A stretch of 64,000 bases of DNA from Heyndrickxia sporothermodurans (GCF_016785185.1 NZ_JAEKDY010000002.1), one strand, 5' to 3'. Shown: positions 1 to 9,448, numbered from the stretch's first letter. Notes: generated from the sequence alone by a model not told the origin. Numbers and translations: made by a program.

Positions 1-584
1 ATCATGCTACTTTCCGTTTTTCCAAGGAATGTTCCACGGTGTCCCCCCGCTTCGCTGCCTTGTGCGACAATTGCGTCCATTCCTGCTTTCTCTCCATATT
101 GCGCTTCTTTAACTGTTGTTGCTGTTCCCATTAAAAAGATCTTTGCTTCTTTTAGCTGTTTCACAATTGGTTCCGCCGGTAATCCAAATGTAAAAGTACA
201 GATTGGAATACCTTCTTCGCTGATGATCCTTACTTGCTCTTCGAATACACTGTTATTACTTATTGTTGGCATTTCCATTGGAAGATTTAATTCTTCACGA
301 TACTTTTGTAAATGAGTATTCATTTTCAAAATTTCCACTTCTTCTACTGCATTTTTCTCTGGTACGAACAAATTAATCCCAAACGGATTAGATGTAAGTG
401 ACTTAACCTCTCGAATGATCTTCCTCGTTTGCTCTGCATTCAAGTAACCCGCTCCAATCATTCCAAGTCCCCCGGCATTTGAAACAGCAGCGACCAGTTC
501 TGGTGTCGTGATCCCGCCAGCCATCGGCGCCTGTATGATTGGATAGTCTATATGTAATGTTTCAATCCAGTTATTGTGAAACAT
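1..584 (-). CDS. Nitronate monooxygenase family protein, 3' part outside window
   Basis: FMN-dependent TIM-barrel enzyme of the nitronate monooxygenase (2-nitropropane dioxygenase) family, which oxidises alkyl nitronates such as propionate 3-nitronate. About 194 codons are visible and the C-terminus lies beyond base 1. Seen: an N-terminal IIQAPMAGG motif, GGLGMIGAGY, and a GSEAGGHRG motif near residue 180 whose His is the expected catalytic base. The ATG at 584 follows a strong GGGGAGG ribosome site. The gene is transcribed away from the plus-strand block on its right. Some relatives are annotated as FabK-type enoyl-ACP reductases; the GSEAGGH motif fits nitronate monooxygenase better. Family is confident, substrate is not. 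Confidence 0.88.
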   Translation of the reverse strand, partial: MFHNNWIETLHIDYPIIQAPMAGGITTPELVAAVSNAGGLGMIGAGYLNAEQTRKIIREVKSLTSNPFGINLFVPEKNAVEEVEILKMNTHLQKYREELNLPMEMPTISNNSVFEEQVRIISEEGIPICTFTFGLPAEPIVKQLKEAKIFLMGTATTVKEAQYGEKAGMDAIVAQGSEAGGHRGTFLGKTESSM

Positions 585-758
585 TGTCACCCTCCCCTTT
601 CACTTCTTCTAATTATTGTATCAATGTTGATATGAGAATTAAAATAGTATCATTCGAGCCATTTCTCCATAATATTACTTATTTTTTTGAAAGGTTGTAA
701 TATTTATGTAAAATAAGATAGAATAATGGTAGATATTTTGCCCGACGGAGGTTTATGC

Positions 759-1418
759 ATGGTCTACCAATCTCGTATTTTTCACTTATTTAAACCGAAG
801 ACTACTTTCTTTCAACTAGGTAAAGCAGAAGTCATTTATGGACTCAAAATGAGACTGTTTTTAATGATTTTATTTAGTACAGTTATTTTTACATTGGAAG
901 GTTTATTGGGGATTGGATCCGCCTCCATCTCGAAAACTCTAACTCTTGATCCGAAAGGAATATTCGAATGGCATAAAGCACTTTTCGTCATGGGAAAAAC
1001 ACTTTCAGGAATTGTTTATTCCGTTTGTATATTGTACATCGCTCCACTTGTATTTAGTGTATTTGCAGATGTATCTTATCGAAAACTCGTAGTGATACAA
1101 GTATTTGTATTATTCATCCTCTTAATTGAACATATAACCTATTTCCCTCTTGTATTATGGCTTAACTTGGACTGGTATTCTTCTCCGCTTTCTTTCGGAG
1201 TAATCGGCCAATACATTACAACCATTCCATTTCTAATAGCATTATTAGGCTGTCTATCAATCTTTAAGATTTGGGGAATATATATTCAATATAAAAGTTT
1301 ATGCGCACTTTCTGAAAAAAATCGTATATCTTTGCTAATACTGGTGATTGTCGTCAACCTTATATTTTGGGGGATTACAGCATTATTTACCGATATCGAT
1401 TTTTATCGTTTATTTTAA
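759..1418 (+). CDS. Yip1-like integral membrane protein (YknW-like)
   Basis: A membrane protein of 219 residues with about five hydrophobic segments and a short cytoplasmic N-terminus. Layout and length resemble the Yip1-domain protein YknW of B. subtilis, which assists the YknXYZ transporter. The start at 759 is chosen because a GGAGG site lies just upstream; an in-frame ATG at 726 precedes that site and is unlikely to be used. The stop is 18 bases before the next gene, an HlyD/YknX-type adaptor, so the two probably form an operon. No ABC ATPase or permease gene follows, which is unlike yknWXYZ. The assignment is by architecture and neighbour; sequence identity to YknW was not measured. Confidence 0.6.
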   Translation: MVYQSRIFHLFKPKTTFFQLGKAEVIYGLKMRLFLMILFSTVIFTLEGLLGIGSASISKTLTLDPKGIFEWHKALFVMGKTLSGIVYSVCILYIAPLVFSVFADVSYRKLVVIQVFVLFILLIEHITYFPLVLWLNLDWYSSPLSFGVIGQYITTIPFLIALLGCLSIFKIWGIYIQYKSLCALSEKNRISLLILVIVVNLIFWGITALFTDIDFYRLF

Positions 1419-1436
1419 AGTGGGGGGTGAATCGTG

Positions 1437-2663
1437 ATGAAAAAATGGTCCTTTTTATTAATAGCATTTGCCCTACTATTTATAGCGGTGAATGTGTATT
1501 TAATAGAAAAAAAGAACAACAAAATTGATCGTTTACAGTATGTTTCAAAATGGGAAACTGTAAAACAAAGCCATTTAATTGAATCATTTTCAAGTGATGG
1601 AGTTGTCGCACCATCCGAAACACATTATTTCTATGTAGACAAAAAAGCCGGATTTAATCAGTTTTTAGTAAAAGAAGGTGACACAGTCGAGACAGGGACC
1701 CCTTTATTTGATTATTCCACTTTAAATATTGAGAAACAAAAAGAGTTACTAGATACAGAAATTGATCGAATCGAACAAGAAATTGATAGTATTGATTCCC
1801 ATCTGCAAAATCTGTCCTCTTTACTTTCAGATGCCGAAAAGGATGAAGCAACACAAGTGAAGACAGATAAAAAGGAGGAAGAATCAACTTCCATTCCTAA
1901 AACCGTATCATATTCAATTAAAATAGAGATTAATCAAAAAGAGCTAGAAAAGGAAAAACTTGAACATCAGCTAAAGCAATATGAAGAGCAAAAAGACAAC
2001 TATGACAGTGAAGCTAAAAATTTAACGATTGTTAGTAACACTTCCGGAATTGTTAAAAATATTTCTTACAATTTAAAAAACCCTGTTGTTACAATTGTCT
2101 CAACATCACCGGTCATTCAAGGAACATTATCAGAGGAACAACTTTCCCAAGTGGAAAGCGGTATGAAAACAATCTCTACCTCCCCTTTATTTAAAGGGAA
2201 GATTACCGGTGTATTAGAGAAGATTTCCACTACACCTAAAAACAAACCAAAAGTAGAAGAAAAGTCACTCTACCCTTATGAAATATCGTTGGATGATTTC
2301 GAACAAAAATTACATGAAGGTTATCATGTAAACACCGAAGTGATTACAAAGGAAATAAGTAATGCAATAGTCATTAATAAAGACAGTATGTTCATGCAAA
2401 ATAAGAAATATTATATTTGGGTTTTAGATAAAGGATTAATAGAGAAGAAGCCGATTACGCTTGGTTTTCAAATAAACGACAAGCAGCAGGTTAATAGCGG
2501 AACACAAATCGGGGAACTTTATATTAGTGAACCTGATTCGATTAAACAATCTGGCAGATTCATCACTCCACTTGATTTAGGAGATATTGATAAAAAATCA
2601 ATTAAACAAGTGAAGTGGAAATCCGCACTCAAATATGTGACAATCGGGATCCTGCAAAAATAA
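1437..2663 (+). CDS. HlyD/YknX-type membrane-fusion adaptor protein
   Basis: Periplasmic-adaptor (MFP) homologue of 408 residues, anchored by one N-terminal transmembrane helix (about residues 4-24). A biotinyl-lipoyl-like beta segment around 60-95 leads into a long charged coiled coil (about 100-200, rich in E, K, Q), then a second lipoyl half (TIVSNTSGIVKNISY) and beta-barrel segments. Such proteins link inner-membrane transporters to substrates; in Gram-positives YknX works with the YknYZ ABC transporter. The ATG at 1437 directly follows an in-frame GTG at 1434; a GGGGGGTGA site serves either. It is the second gene of a pair with the YknW-like protein, and a terminator follows at once, so no transporter component is encoded here. 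Confidence 0.75.
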   Translation: MKKWSFLLIAFALLFIAVNVYLIEKKNNKIDRLQYVSKWETVKQSHLIESFSSDGVVAPSETHYFYVDKKAGFNQFLVKEGDTVETGTPLFDYSTLNIEKQKELLDTEIDRIEQEIDSIDSHLQNLSSLLSDAEKDEATQVKTDKKEEESTSIPKTVSYSIKIEINQKELEKEKLEHQLKQYEEQKDNYDSEAKNLTIVSNTSGIVKNISYNLKNPVVTIVSTSPVIQGTLSEEQLSQVESGMKTISTSPLFKGKITGVLEKISTTPKNKPKVEEKSLYPYEISLDDFEQKLHEGYHVNTEVITKEISNAIVINKDSMFMQNKKYYIWVLDKGLIEKKPITLGFQINDKQQVNSGTQIGELYISEPDSIKQSGRFITPLDLGDIDKKSIKQVKWKSALKYVTIGILQK

Positions 2664-2668
2664 GAAGA

Positions 2669-2695
2669 AAAAGTGCCACCAAAGGCACTTTTTTT
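2669..2695 (+). terminator. Rho-independent terminator after the YknX-like gene
   Basis: Inverted repeat AAGTGCC / GGCACTT with a 6-base loop followed by a run of seven T. It closes the two-gene operon. Confidence 0.85.
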
Positions 2696-2758
2696 CATAT
2701 GAAGAATATTTTTTCGTCAATCTCAAAACCTAAAGTATTAATAGGTTGAGGTGAGTTT

Positions 2759-4372
2759 ATGATGAAAAAAGTTCTTATTATCATGCTATTTCTTTTTCAA
2801 ACTTCATTATCCTCCATTCATGCAGATACTCAAAAGCCAAGAAACGTAATCTTTATGGTTATGGACGGTACAAATTCCGATGTCGTAACCCTTGCAAGAT
2901 GGTATAAAGGGAGCCCACTTTCACTAGATAGCATCCTAGTAGGTGGTGTACAAACCTATTCATTACGGTCAGGAATCACTGATTCTGCCGCGGCTGCTAC
3001 TGCAATGGCAGTAGGAAAAAAAACAAATGAAGATATGATTGGAATGATTCCCTTTTTAGACAAAAACCACGGTTTTGTAGCGAGGCCAACGGTTAATATA
3101 CTAGAGGCAGCAAAAATGAAGGGGTTGGCCACCGGACTCATTTCTACCTCCCCTATTCAGCATGCAACACCCGCTGCCTTTTCTGCACATTCTGCATCTC
3201 GAAATGATTATGATGATATTGCCGAACAACAAGTTTACCAAGGAATCAATGTCGTATTAGGAGGAGGAAAAATAGCTCTCCTTCCAAAAAATCCAGATCT
3301 GAATCAACTTCCGCAACAACCAATAGGGATCGGTTCAATACTTCCGCAATATCGAAAAGACGGAGAAAACTTAATTCAGACAATAAAACAGAAAGGCTAT
3401 CATTATATCGAATCGAAGGAACAATTAAAACATATATCAGGCACAAAAGTATGGGGCAGCTTTGCAAATGAAGATATTGCTTATGAAATTGATCGTCAAA
3501 AACTGGCACCTAACCAGCCTTCCCTGGCAGAGATGACGAAAAAGGCGATAGAACTCTTGGCGAAGCAGAAGCAAGGTTTCTTTTTATTTGTTGAAGGAAG
3601 CAAGATCGATTGGGCCGCGCATAAAAATGATCCTATCGGAATGATTAGTGAAGTTCTAGCTTTTGATGCAGCCGTTAAGGAAGCACTTCGTTTCGCCAAA
3701 AACGATAAAAATACATTACTAATTGCTGTAACAGATCACGGGAACAGTGGGTTAACAATGGGGAATGACGATACGAGACATTCCTATTTTAAAACACCTG
3801 TACAAAACTTCGTAAATCCACTTAAAAAGGCGAAATATTCACTGGCCGGCGCAATCTCTCAATTGAATACTGATCACACGAATATTAAACAGGTAGCTAA
3901 ATCATATGGGTTAGATCCGTTATCCAAACAAGACTTTATTCGCTTAAAAAAAGCAAAAGATATTGAAGAAGAAATGGTCACTCAATTAGCTAAACGCGCC
4001 CATTTAGGATTTACAACAAGGGGACACACTGGTGAAGATGTCTTTTTATATGCTTATGGACCGAGTAAACCCGTTGGTCTCATAAATAATACAGAAATCC
4101 CGAAAATAATAGCAGAATTTTTAAATGTTCCCTCCTTTAATAAACTGAATCATTCCCTTTTTGTTAATGCGAACGAGTATTACAAAAACTTGGGGTATGA
4201 GACGAAAATTGACCTTACAACAAAGGAGAATCCGATTTTCATTGCAAAAAAAGGAGAAACAACGATAACCTACCCTGCAAATAAAAACATTAAAGTTTAT
4301 AATGAAAATGTTGTAGAATTAAAAGGGATTACGATATTCAACGGAAGTAACTTTTGGATTAGTCTTGATTAG
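2759..4372 (+). CDS. Secreted alkaline phosphatase (PhoA family)
   Basis: Zn/Mg-dependent phosphomonoesterase of 537 residues, exported. A signal peptide (about residues 1-22) ends near SSIHA. Seen motifs: VMDGTNSD with metal-binding Asp36; TDSAAAATA, where Ser76 is the phosphorylated nucleophile; EGSKIDWAAH (metal-binding); TDHGNSG; and a later GHTGEDV His. All core residues are present, so it should be active. The start has two adjacent ATGs behind a GAGGTGAG site. I saw no PhoP-type TTAACA repeats in the short upstream gap, so phosphate control is not evident. It lies between a terminator and ywqB; the stop is 17 bases before ywqB, so read-through is possible. Confidence 0.9.
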   Translation: MMKKVLIIMLFLFQTSLSSIHADTQKPRNVIFMVMDGTNSDVVTLARWYKGSPLSLDSILVGGVQTYSLRSGITDSAAAATAMAVGKKTNEDMIGMIPFLDKNHGFVARPTVNILEAAKMKGLATGLISTSPIQHATPAAFSAHSASRNDYDDIAEQQVYQGINVVLGGGKIALLPKNPDLNQLPQQPIGIGSILPQYRKDGENLIQTIKQKGYHYIESKEQLKHISGTKVWGSFANEDIAYEIDRQKLAPNQPSLAEMTKKAIELLAKQKQGFFLFVEGSKIDWAAHKNDPIGMISEVLAFDAAVKEALRFAKNDKNTLLIAVTDHGNSGLTMGNDDTRHSYFKTPVQNFVNPLKKAKYSLAGAISQLNTDHTNIKQVAKSYGLDPLSKQDFIRLKKAKDIEEEMVTQLAKRAHLGFTTRGHTGEDVFLYAYGPSKPVGLINNTEIPKIIAEFLNVPSFNKLNHSLFVNANEYYKNLGYETKIDLTTKENPIFIAKKGETTITYPANKNIKVYNENVVELKGITIFNGSNFWISLD

Positions 4373-4389
4373 GGAGGATTGATCATCAC

Positions 4390-5955
4390 ATGAGCGAAGA
4401 GATAAAACAGTACGGAAAACAGCTGCAAGAATTATTAGACCCTGCTAGTGATATCCACCAAAAGCTTGTCCAAAAAGGATTATTACTATATCGACAACAA
4501 CTTGTTTACAATAAAAAGAAGTCACCGACAGAAATTATCGGTAAAGTACAGGATGTAACCCCTGTCCAAGTAACTTTGACATTGGAAAACCCATCCACTA
4601 GTTATTGCAGCTGTCCCCAAGAAGGGATATGCCGTCACCAACTAGCGCTTTTCTTTTCTGCATATAGCGAAAATGGAAGTGTTTTTGAATGGATACAAGA
4701 TTGGAAAAGGGAAGAATCGACGACAAATATTTTAGCTCATATAAAAAGAGGCAGTGATCTATTGAAAGAAAAAACACCTGCCACTTTGGATGGAGTAGAG
4801 GCGTGGCTGGCGCGTTTTCGACATGCCTACCAAGGGATTGATCCGAGAAATGAATTTGTCCTCGAAGTGACCTGTAAAAATAAATACCGCAGTCTAATCG
4901 AATACGCTCCCGTTGAAAGAGAATGGAAACCACTCTATCAACTGTTTGCTGCATATGAATCGATGAAAATAGTGAATCAATTATGCTCCGAATATCATAT
5001 TCGGACGTTTAAACGATTTTTCGAATTCATGCTTGATGAGGCAGATGAAGCTTTAAAAATATTAAAGGTATCGGCTGCACCGTTTGCATTTGATCCATAC
5101 TTAAGTTATTTACGGGAAGATAGCATTTTTTTATTAAAAGAATCATCATATTATGAATACGAATTAATAGAGTTGTATCAGTTACTTTGGACATTTTTAT
5201 TTAAACAAACGATCTGGAAAAAATTAGAATACAATCGTTTATCCGATTTAGTAAAAATAGATAATCGAAAGCGCATTAAAATCGGGTTGATTCATCTCGC
5301 TATCATGTGCGGATATGACGATACTGCAATCGAGGAAATTAAACAATATGGAGGTGAAATTGCCTCCTTCTCATCTTTTTGGCTAAAATACTTAAATGAA
5401 CAAAAGCTGTACAATCGTCTCTATTTATATTTAAACACGATTGCTGCTTTCGTACCATCCTATTTAGAAAACGCTAGTGAATATGACCGTTACGCGTTCA
5501 TTCGGTCATTTTTTCAGTTTATTAATGAGGGCGTTCTGGCGGAACAAAATCCGCTTTTATTAGAAAAAATATATAATCAAACATTGCCACATACCTTTTA
5601 TCAGTATAGTGACTATTTATTTACAAAAGGGAGATTTAAAGAGTGGGTGGAACTCCAGCAATATAAAGGAATTGAGCTAGAGTTTATCGACCGTTCACGA
5701 CTTGAAGCAATAGGAAAAAGCCGACCTCACTTACTTATGCCACTTTATCATGAAGCCATCGAACATTTGATTGCTGAACGAAATCGGGATTCTTATAAAA
5801 AGGCAGTAAGATATTTAAAAAAGCTCCGAACCCTTTATAAAAAACAAAAAACTTCTGATATATGGGAACGTTTTTTTGAAAGCTTATTACTCAAAACGAA
5901 ACGATTACGTGCGTTTCATGAAGAATGTAAAAGGGGCAAATTGATACATGCTTAA
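4390..5955 (+). CDS. ywqB: SWIM zinc-finger protein, YwqB-like
   Basis: A protein of 521 residues with an N-terminal SWIM zinc finger: Cys73-x-Cys75, then Cys81-x-His83 (CSC...CRH). SWIM domains bind DNA or protein. The remaining 400 residues are helical and rich in Leu, Tyr and Lys, with no enzyme motif I recognise. It overlaps the following SNF2 helicase gene by 8 bases, implying translational coupling and a shared job, as for ywqB-ywqA in B. subtilis. A GGGAGG site lies 11 or more bases before the ATG. No experimentally established function is known to me; a role in DNA transactions is inferred from the partner. Confidence 0.85.
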   Translation: MSEEIKQYGKQLQELLDPASDIHQKLVQKGLLLYRQQLVYNKKKSPTEIIGKVQDVTPVQVTLTLENPSTSYCSCPQEGICRHQLALFFSAYSENGSVFEWIQDWKREESTTNILAHIKRGSDLLKEKTPATLDGVEAWLARFRHAYQGIDPRNEFVLEVTCKNKYRSLIEYAPVEREWKPLYQLFAAYESMKIVNQLCSEYHIRTFKRFFEFMLDEADEALKILKVSAAPFAFDPYLSYLREDSIFLLKESSYYEYELIELYQLLWTFLFKQTIWKKLEYNRLSDLVKIDNRKRIKIGLIHLAIMCGYDDTAIEEIKQYGGEIASFSSFWLKYLNEQKLYNRLYLYLNTIAAFVPSYLENASEYDRYAFIRSFFQFINEGVLAEQNPLLLEKIYNQTLPHTFYQYSDYLFTKGRFKEWVELQQYKGIELEFIDRSRLEAIGKSRPHLLMPLYHEAIEHLIAERNRDSYKKAVRYLKKLRTLYKKQKTSDIWERFFESLLLKTKRLRAFHEECKRGKLIHA

Positions 5956-8740
5956 AACCAGGTTATTACATGTAGTAATAGAAAAATGTGAAGATGGAAT
6001 GTTCTTTATCCATACTACTGATGAAAATGGAACTCATGTGGATCCAACGGATTGGAAGCGCCAATTATTTATATGGCACCAAGAAAGTTTCTTTGGAACC
6101 TCTCTGTCTTTTGAAAAACATCATTCAATTGAAGGAGTGAAAGTAACTAGTTGGGAGCTATTAACCCTATTAGCCACAGAGGGTTTCAGTTCGATGATCC
6201 AGTGGGAATGGGATGAACTAGGACAAATATTCTTATCCACCGCCTATACAATGCATGAGGCTATAGTAAAAGGGGCTTTCTCTCCCCTTTTCGCACAAGA
6301 TGAGCAGATGATCCAATGGCCACTCCCTTCACTCGTTATCGATGATTTCCATGATTCATTTTGGGAGCAAAAATACAATGATATGACCGTCAAATCAATC
6401 GTTGAAAATTGGTTTCAATCTGCCGTTGAACACTATTTTCAAACTAGACCTGAATTAATTGATAAAATTAATAGCTTAATGAGCTCCGGACTATCTGCAG
6501 AAAAGTTGACTTTGTATTTTGATGAAGTAAGCTTTCAAAAATGGTTAGGATTAAAAAATGATCGTCCATTCAAGATTGCGCTTCGGCTTTCGGAACCGGA
6601 GGAACATGAAGATAGTTGGAAACTGGAGACTGTACTACGTGACCGAAGTTTCCCGGATCGTTTATATTCAATGAACGATTCTCCTGCAAAATGGAAACCA
6701 TTCATCGCTGAGGTACAAGAAGAACACCGAAGATGGGTGAAACTTTTCCCTTGGCTTAAAGGTGTTAACGGCTTGAACGATGAATTAGATGAAGATCAAG
6801 CATGGCTTTTTTTAACAGAAGCAAGTGAAAAACTCCACGTATTGGGAGTTGAGATATTATTGCCTTCATGGTGGATGGCAATGAAAGATGCTCAAATAGC
6901 AGTGAAAGCGAAAATGAAACAAACGAACACTAGTTACTCTCCCTCCTTTGTCGGCTTAAATGCCATGATTGATTTTGACTGGCGGTTATCGGTTAATGGG
7001 TCGGAGCTTTCAGAAGATGACTTTCAGCAGTTAATCGAAAGCCAAAGAAAATTAATTAAATTAAATGGCCAGTGGGTACGCTTTGATCCAAAAATGATCA
7101 AGCAGATTCAAGATTTAATGCAACGTGCAAAAAAGGAAGGGCTAACAGTACGAGACATCTTTGAACAAGAATTAATTACTGCAGATGAAGAAATAGATGA
7201 AGATTTTAATCCAAAAGCATTTGCCAAAATCCAAATTGAATTAAATCGATCAATTAAGAAATTAATTCAACAACTTACTGATTTAGCAAATATACCACAG
7301 TTGCCCGTACCGATTGAATTTCAAGGGCAATTACGTCCCTATCAAGTACAAGGATATAGTTGGTTAGCCTTTTTAAGGAAATTCCATTTTGGCGCTATTC
7401 TTGCCGATGATATGGGGCTGGGGAAAACCATCCAGCTCATCACGTATTTATTACATGTAAAAAAGTCTAGTGAGTTAAAAGCTCCTTCACTAATCATTTG
7501 TCCAACTTCTGTTCTTGGAAATTGGCAAAAGGAGTTCGCACGCTTTGCACCAAATTTAAATGTCGTCCTTCATTATGGACCGAATCGTCCGAAGGGAGAT
7601 TATTTTGGCGAATCTCTAAAAGATGTTGATGTCATTCTCACCACCTATGGTTTATCCCATTTAGATTTTGACGAGCTTTCCGATATTAACTGGAGCACAG
7701 TAGCAATTGACGAAGCGCAAAATATTAAAAATTCCGGGACAAAACAATCTCGCGCAATTAGAAAACTAAAGGGGGAGCACAAAATTGCCCTGACAGGGAC
7801 ACCTATGGAAAACCGTTTATCTGAATTGTGGTCAATATTTGATTTCACAAATCACGGCTTTCTTGGAACGTTTTCACAATTTCAAAAGAAATACATTCTC
7901 CCAATCGAAAAGGCCGGCACGGAAGGGAAAATTCGGGAACTCCAATCACTTATTCGACCATTTTTATTAAGAAGAACGAAGCAAGATCCTGAAGTTGAAT
8001 TAAATTTACCGGATAAAATCGAAGAAAAAGAATACTGTCCATTAACAACCGAACAAGCTTCTCTTTACGAACAGCTAATCCGTGATACATTCGATCAAAT
8101 TGAAACATTATCGAGCTTTCAGCGTAAAGGTCTTATTTTAAAAATGCTCAATCATTTAAAACAACTTTGTAATCATCCCGCTTTATATTTGAAAGAGGAA
8201 AGACCAAACAATGTAGTGAAACGATCTCATAAAATTGAAAAACTCATTGAATTGCTAACATCCGTACTTGATGCAAACGAAGGATGCTTAATTTTTACTC
8301 AATATATAGGAATGGGAAGAATTATTCAGGAAACATTGAATTCCCATTTTAATTTGGATGTACCATTTTTAAATGGGAGTATGCCTAAAGCGAAACGTGA
8401 TGAATATGTGCAATCCTTTCAGAATGGGGAGTTTCCTATTTTTCTAATCTCTCTAAAAGCCGGGGGGACCGGATTAAACTTAACAGCAGCCAATCATGTC
8501 ATTCATTTTGATCGCTGGTGGAACCCCGCTGTTGAAAATCAAGCGACTGACCGCGTCTATCGAATTGGTCAAAGTCGTTTTGTTCATGTTCATAAATTCA
8601 TTACTACAGGCACTTTAGAAGAGAAAATTGATGCGATGCTCGAAAAGAAACAAGCATTAAATGATGAAATTATTCAAAGCGATAATTGGATTACTGAGCT
8701 TTCAAATATAGAACTACAAGATTTACTAGCACTGTCCTAA
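5948..8740 (+). CDS. ywqA: SNF2-family DNA translocase/helicase, YwqA-like
   Basis: SWI2/SNF2 ATPase of 930 residues. A long N-terminal region (about 1-450) typical of bacterial SNF2 proteins precedes the motor. Seen: the Q-type entry LRPYQVQGYSWL, Walker A DDMGLGKT near residue 490, Walker B DEAQ near 588, ALTGTPMENR (motif III), a C-terminal RecA lobe with GGTGLNLTAAN, and motif VI QATDRVYRIGQ near 870. These enzymes translocate on duplex DNA or remodel DNA-protein complexes rather than separate strands. Its start lies inside the end of ywqB. A terminator follows. The gene sits beside the competence gene ssbB as in B. subtilis. All ATPase motifs are intact; the biological role is unknown. 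Confidence 0.93.
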   Translation: MLKTRLLHVVIEKCEDGMFFIHTTDENGTHVDPTDWKRQLFIWHQESFFGTSLSFEKHHSIEGVKVTSWELLTLLATEGFSSMIQWEWDELGQIFLSTAYTMHEAIVKGAFSPLFAQDEQMIQWPLPSLVIDDFHDSFWEQKYNDMTVKSIVENWFQSAVEHYFQTRPELIDKINSLMSSGLSAEKLTLYFDEVSFQKWLGLKNDRPFKIALRLSEPEEHEDSWKLETVLRDRSFPDRLYSMNDSPAKWKPFIAEVQEEHRRWVKLFPWLKGVNGLNDELDEDQAWLFLTEASEKLHVLGVEILLPSWWMAMKDAQIAVKAKMKQTNTSYSPSFVGLNAMIDFDWRLSVNGSELSEDDFQQLIESQRKLIKLNGQWVRFDPKMIKQIQDLMQRAKKEGLTVRDIFEQELITADEEIDEDFNPKAFAKIQIELNRSIKKLIQQLTDLANIPQLPVPIEFQGQLRPYQVQGYSWLAFLRKFHFGAILADDMGLGKTIQLITYLLHVKKSSELKAPSLIICPTSVLGNWQKEFARFAPNLNVVLHYGPNRPKGDYFGESLKDVDVILTTYGLSHLDFDELSDINWSTVAIDEAQNIKNSGTKQSRAIRKLKGEHKIALTGTPMENRLSELWSIFDFTNHGFLGTFSQFQKKYILPIEKAGTEGKIRELQSLIRPFLLRRTKQDPEVELNLPDKIEEKEYCPLTTEQASLYEQLIRDTFDQIETLSSFQRKGLILKMLNHLKQLCNHPALYLKEERPNNVVKRSHKIEKLIELLTSVLDANEGCLIFTQYIGMGRIIQETLNSHFNLDVPFLNGSMPKAKRDEYVQSFQNGEFPIFLISLKAGGTGLNLTAANHVIHFDRWWNPAVENQATDRVYRIGQSRFVHVHKFITTGTLEEKIDAMLEKKQALNDEIIQSDNWITELSNIELQDLLALS

Positions 8741-8754
8741 TTGGATAGAATCAA

Positions 8755-8792
8755 AAAAAGTGACCAGCGTACATAGCTGGTCGCAATTTTTT
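8755..8792. terminator. Bidirectional terminator between ywqA and the ssbB unit
   Basis: Stem GACCAGC / GCTGGTC with a 7-base loop, flanked by an A-run on the left and a T-run on the right, so it can work for ywqA (plus) and for the minus-strand unit. Confidence 0.8.
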
Positions 8793-8868
8793 GAGGGAAA
8801 ATGGGGATATGAAACTACTACTTTTATCTGATGAGGATTGTTTGGAGTAAAAAGATAAATGGTTGTTC

Positions 8869-9048
8869 CTATGAAACATGTTTTGTAGATAATGTGTGGT
8901 CATTTAGATGATTTTTCAGTAGTTGATTTTCTAGATGAGTGGTTTGTATAGAAAGATTAAATACTCTTTGATTGGCTCTTCCTAACATAAGAATAAGGTC
9001 TTCTACTAAGTTCTCTAATTTTTCTATTCTTTGTTTTAATTCTTCCAT
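8869..9048 (-). CDS. Small coiled-coil protein of 59 residues downstream of ssbB
   Basis: An ORF of 59 codons starting MEELKQRIEKLENLVEDLIL and ending HVS, too short for most ORF cut-offs. The first 50 residues show a heptad spacing of Leu/Ile/Val (coiled coil), highly charged at the start. A plausible GAAGGGA site lies about 8-10 bases before the ATG. It begins 17 bases after the ssbB stop, so it would be on the ComK-controlled transcript. I recognise no family. Coding is inferred from the ribosome site, operon position and heptad pattern; it could be spurious. Confidence 0.55.
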   Translation of the reverse strand: MEELKQRIEKLENLVEDLILMLGRANQRVFNLSIQTTHLENQLLKNHLNDHTLSTKHVS

Positions 9049-9065
9049 TATCTTGTCCCTTCTTT

Positions 9066-9416
9066 TTAAGTTGTATGGAGCACCCTATCTTCTGAAGGCT
9101 TTCCACCTAAAAATTTCACTGAATCGGCTACTACCTCAGTCACATACACCTTCTTCCCATCTTGATTTTCATAATTTCTCGTTTGAATTTTTCCAACGAC
9201 GCCTAAAATTGAGCCCCTCGTACAATATTTTGCTGTATTTTCTGCTGCCTTGTTCCAAAGTGTACATAGGACAAAATCAGCATCATATTGACCTGCACTA
9301 TTCTTATAATGTCGATTAAGTGCAAGTGTGACATTTAGTACCGCTTTCCCTTCCAACGTATAACGAAGCTCCGGTTTTTTCGTTAACCTCCCAACTAAGG
9401 TCACTTGATTTAGCAA
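9066..9416 (-). CDS. ssbB: Single-stranded DNA-binding protein SsbB (competence type)
   Basis: OB-fold single-strand DNA-binding protein that protects incoming DNA during transformation. Of 116 residues, it starts LNQVTLVGRLTKKPELRY and contains the family core TLALNRHY...ADFVLCTLWNKAAENTAKY. It lacks the acidic, Gly/Gln-rich C-terminal tail of the replicative SsbA, matching the short paralogue SsbB (YwpH). The start is set at a TTG at 9416 because an AAAGGAGAGG ribosome site lies 8 bases before it; the upstream in-frame ATG at 9437 would place that site inside the gene. A ComK box and a sigma-A promoter stand directly upstream. Confidence 0.9.
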   Translation of the reverse strand: MLNQVTLVGRLTKKPELRYTLEGKAVLNVTLALNRHYKNSAGQYDADFVLCTLWNKAAENTAKYCTRGSILGVVGKIQTRNYENQDGKKVYVTEVVADSVKFLGGKPSEDRVLHTT

Positions 9417-9448
9417 AAATATATCCTCTCCTTTCATTTTCTGTTATT

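Noticed and set aside
2696..2758. PhoP boxes upstream of the alkaline phosphatase
   Set aside because: No TTAACA-type direct repeats are visible.
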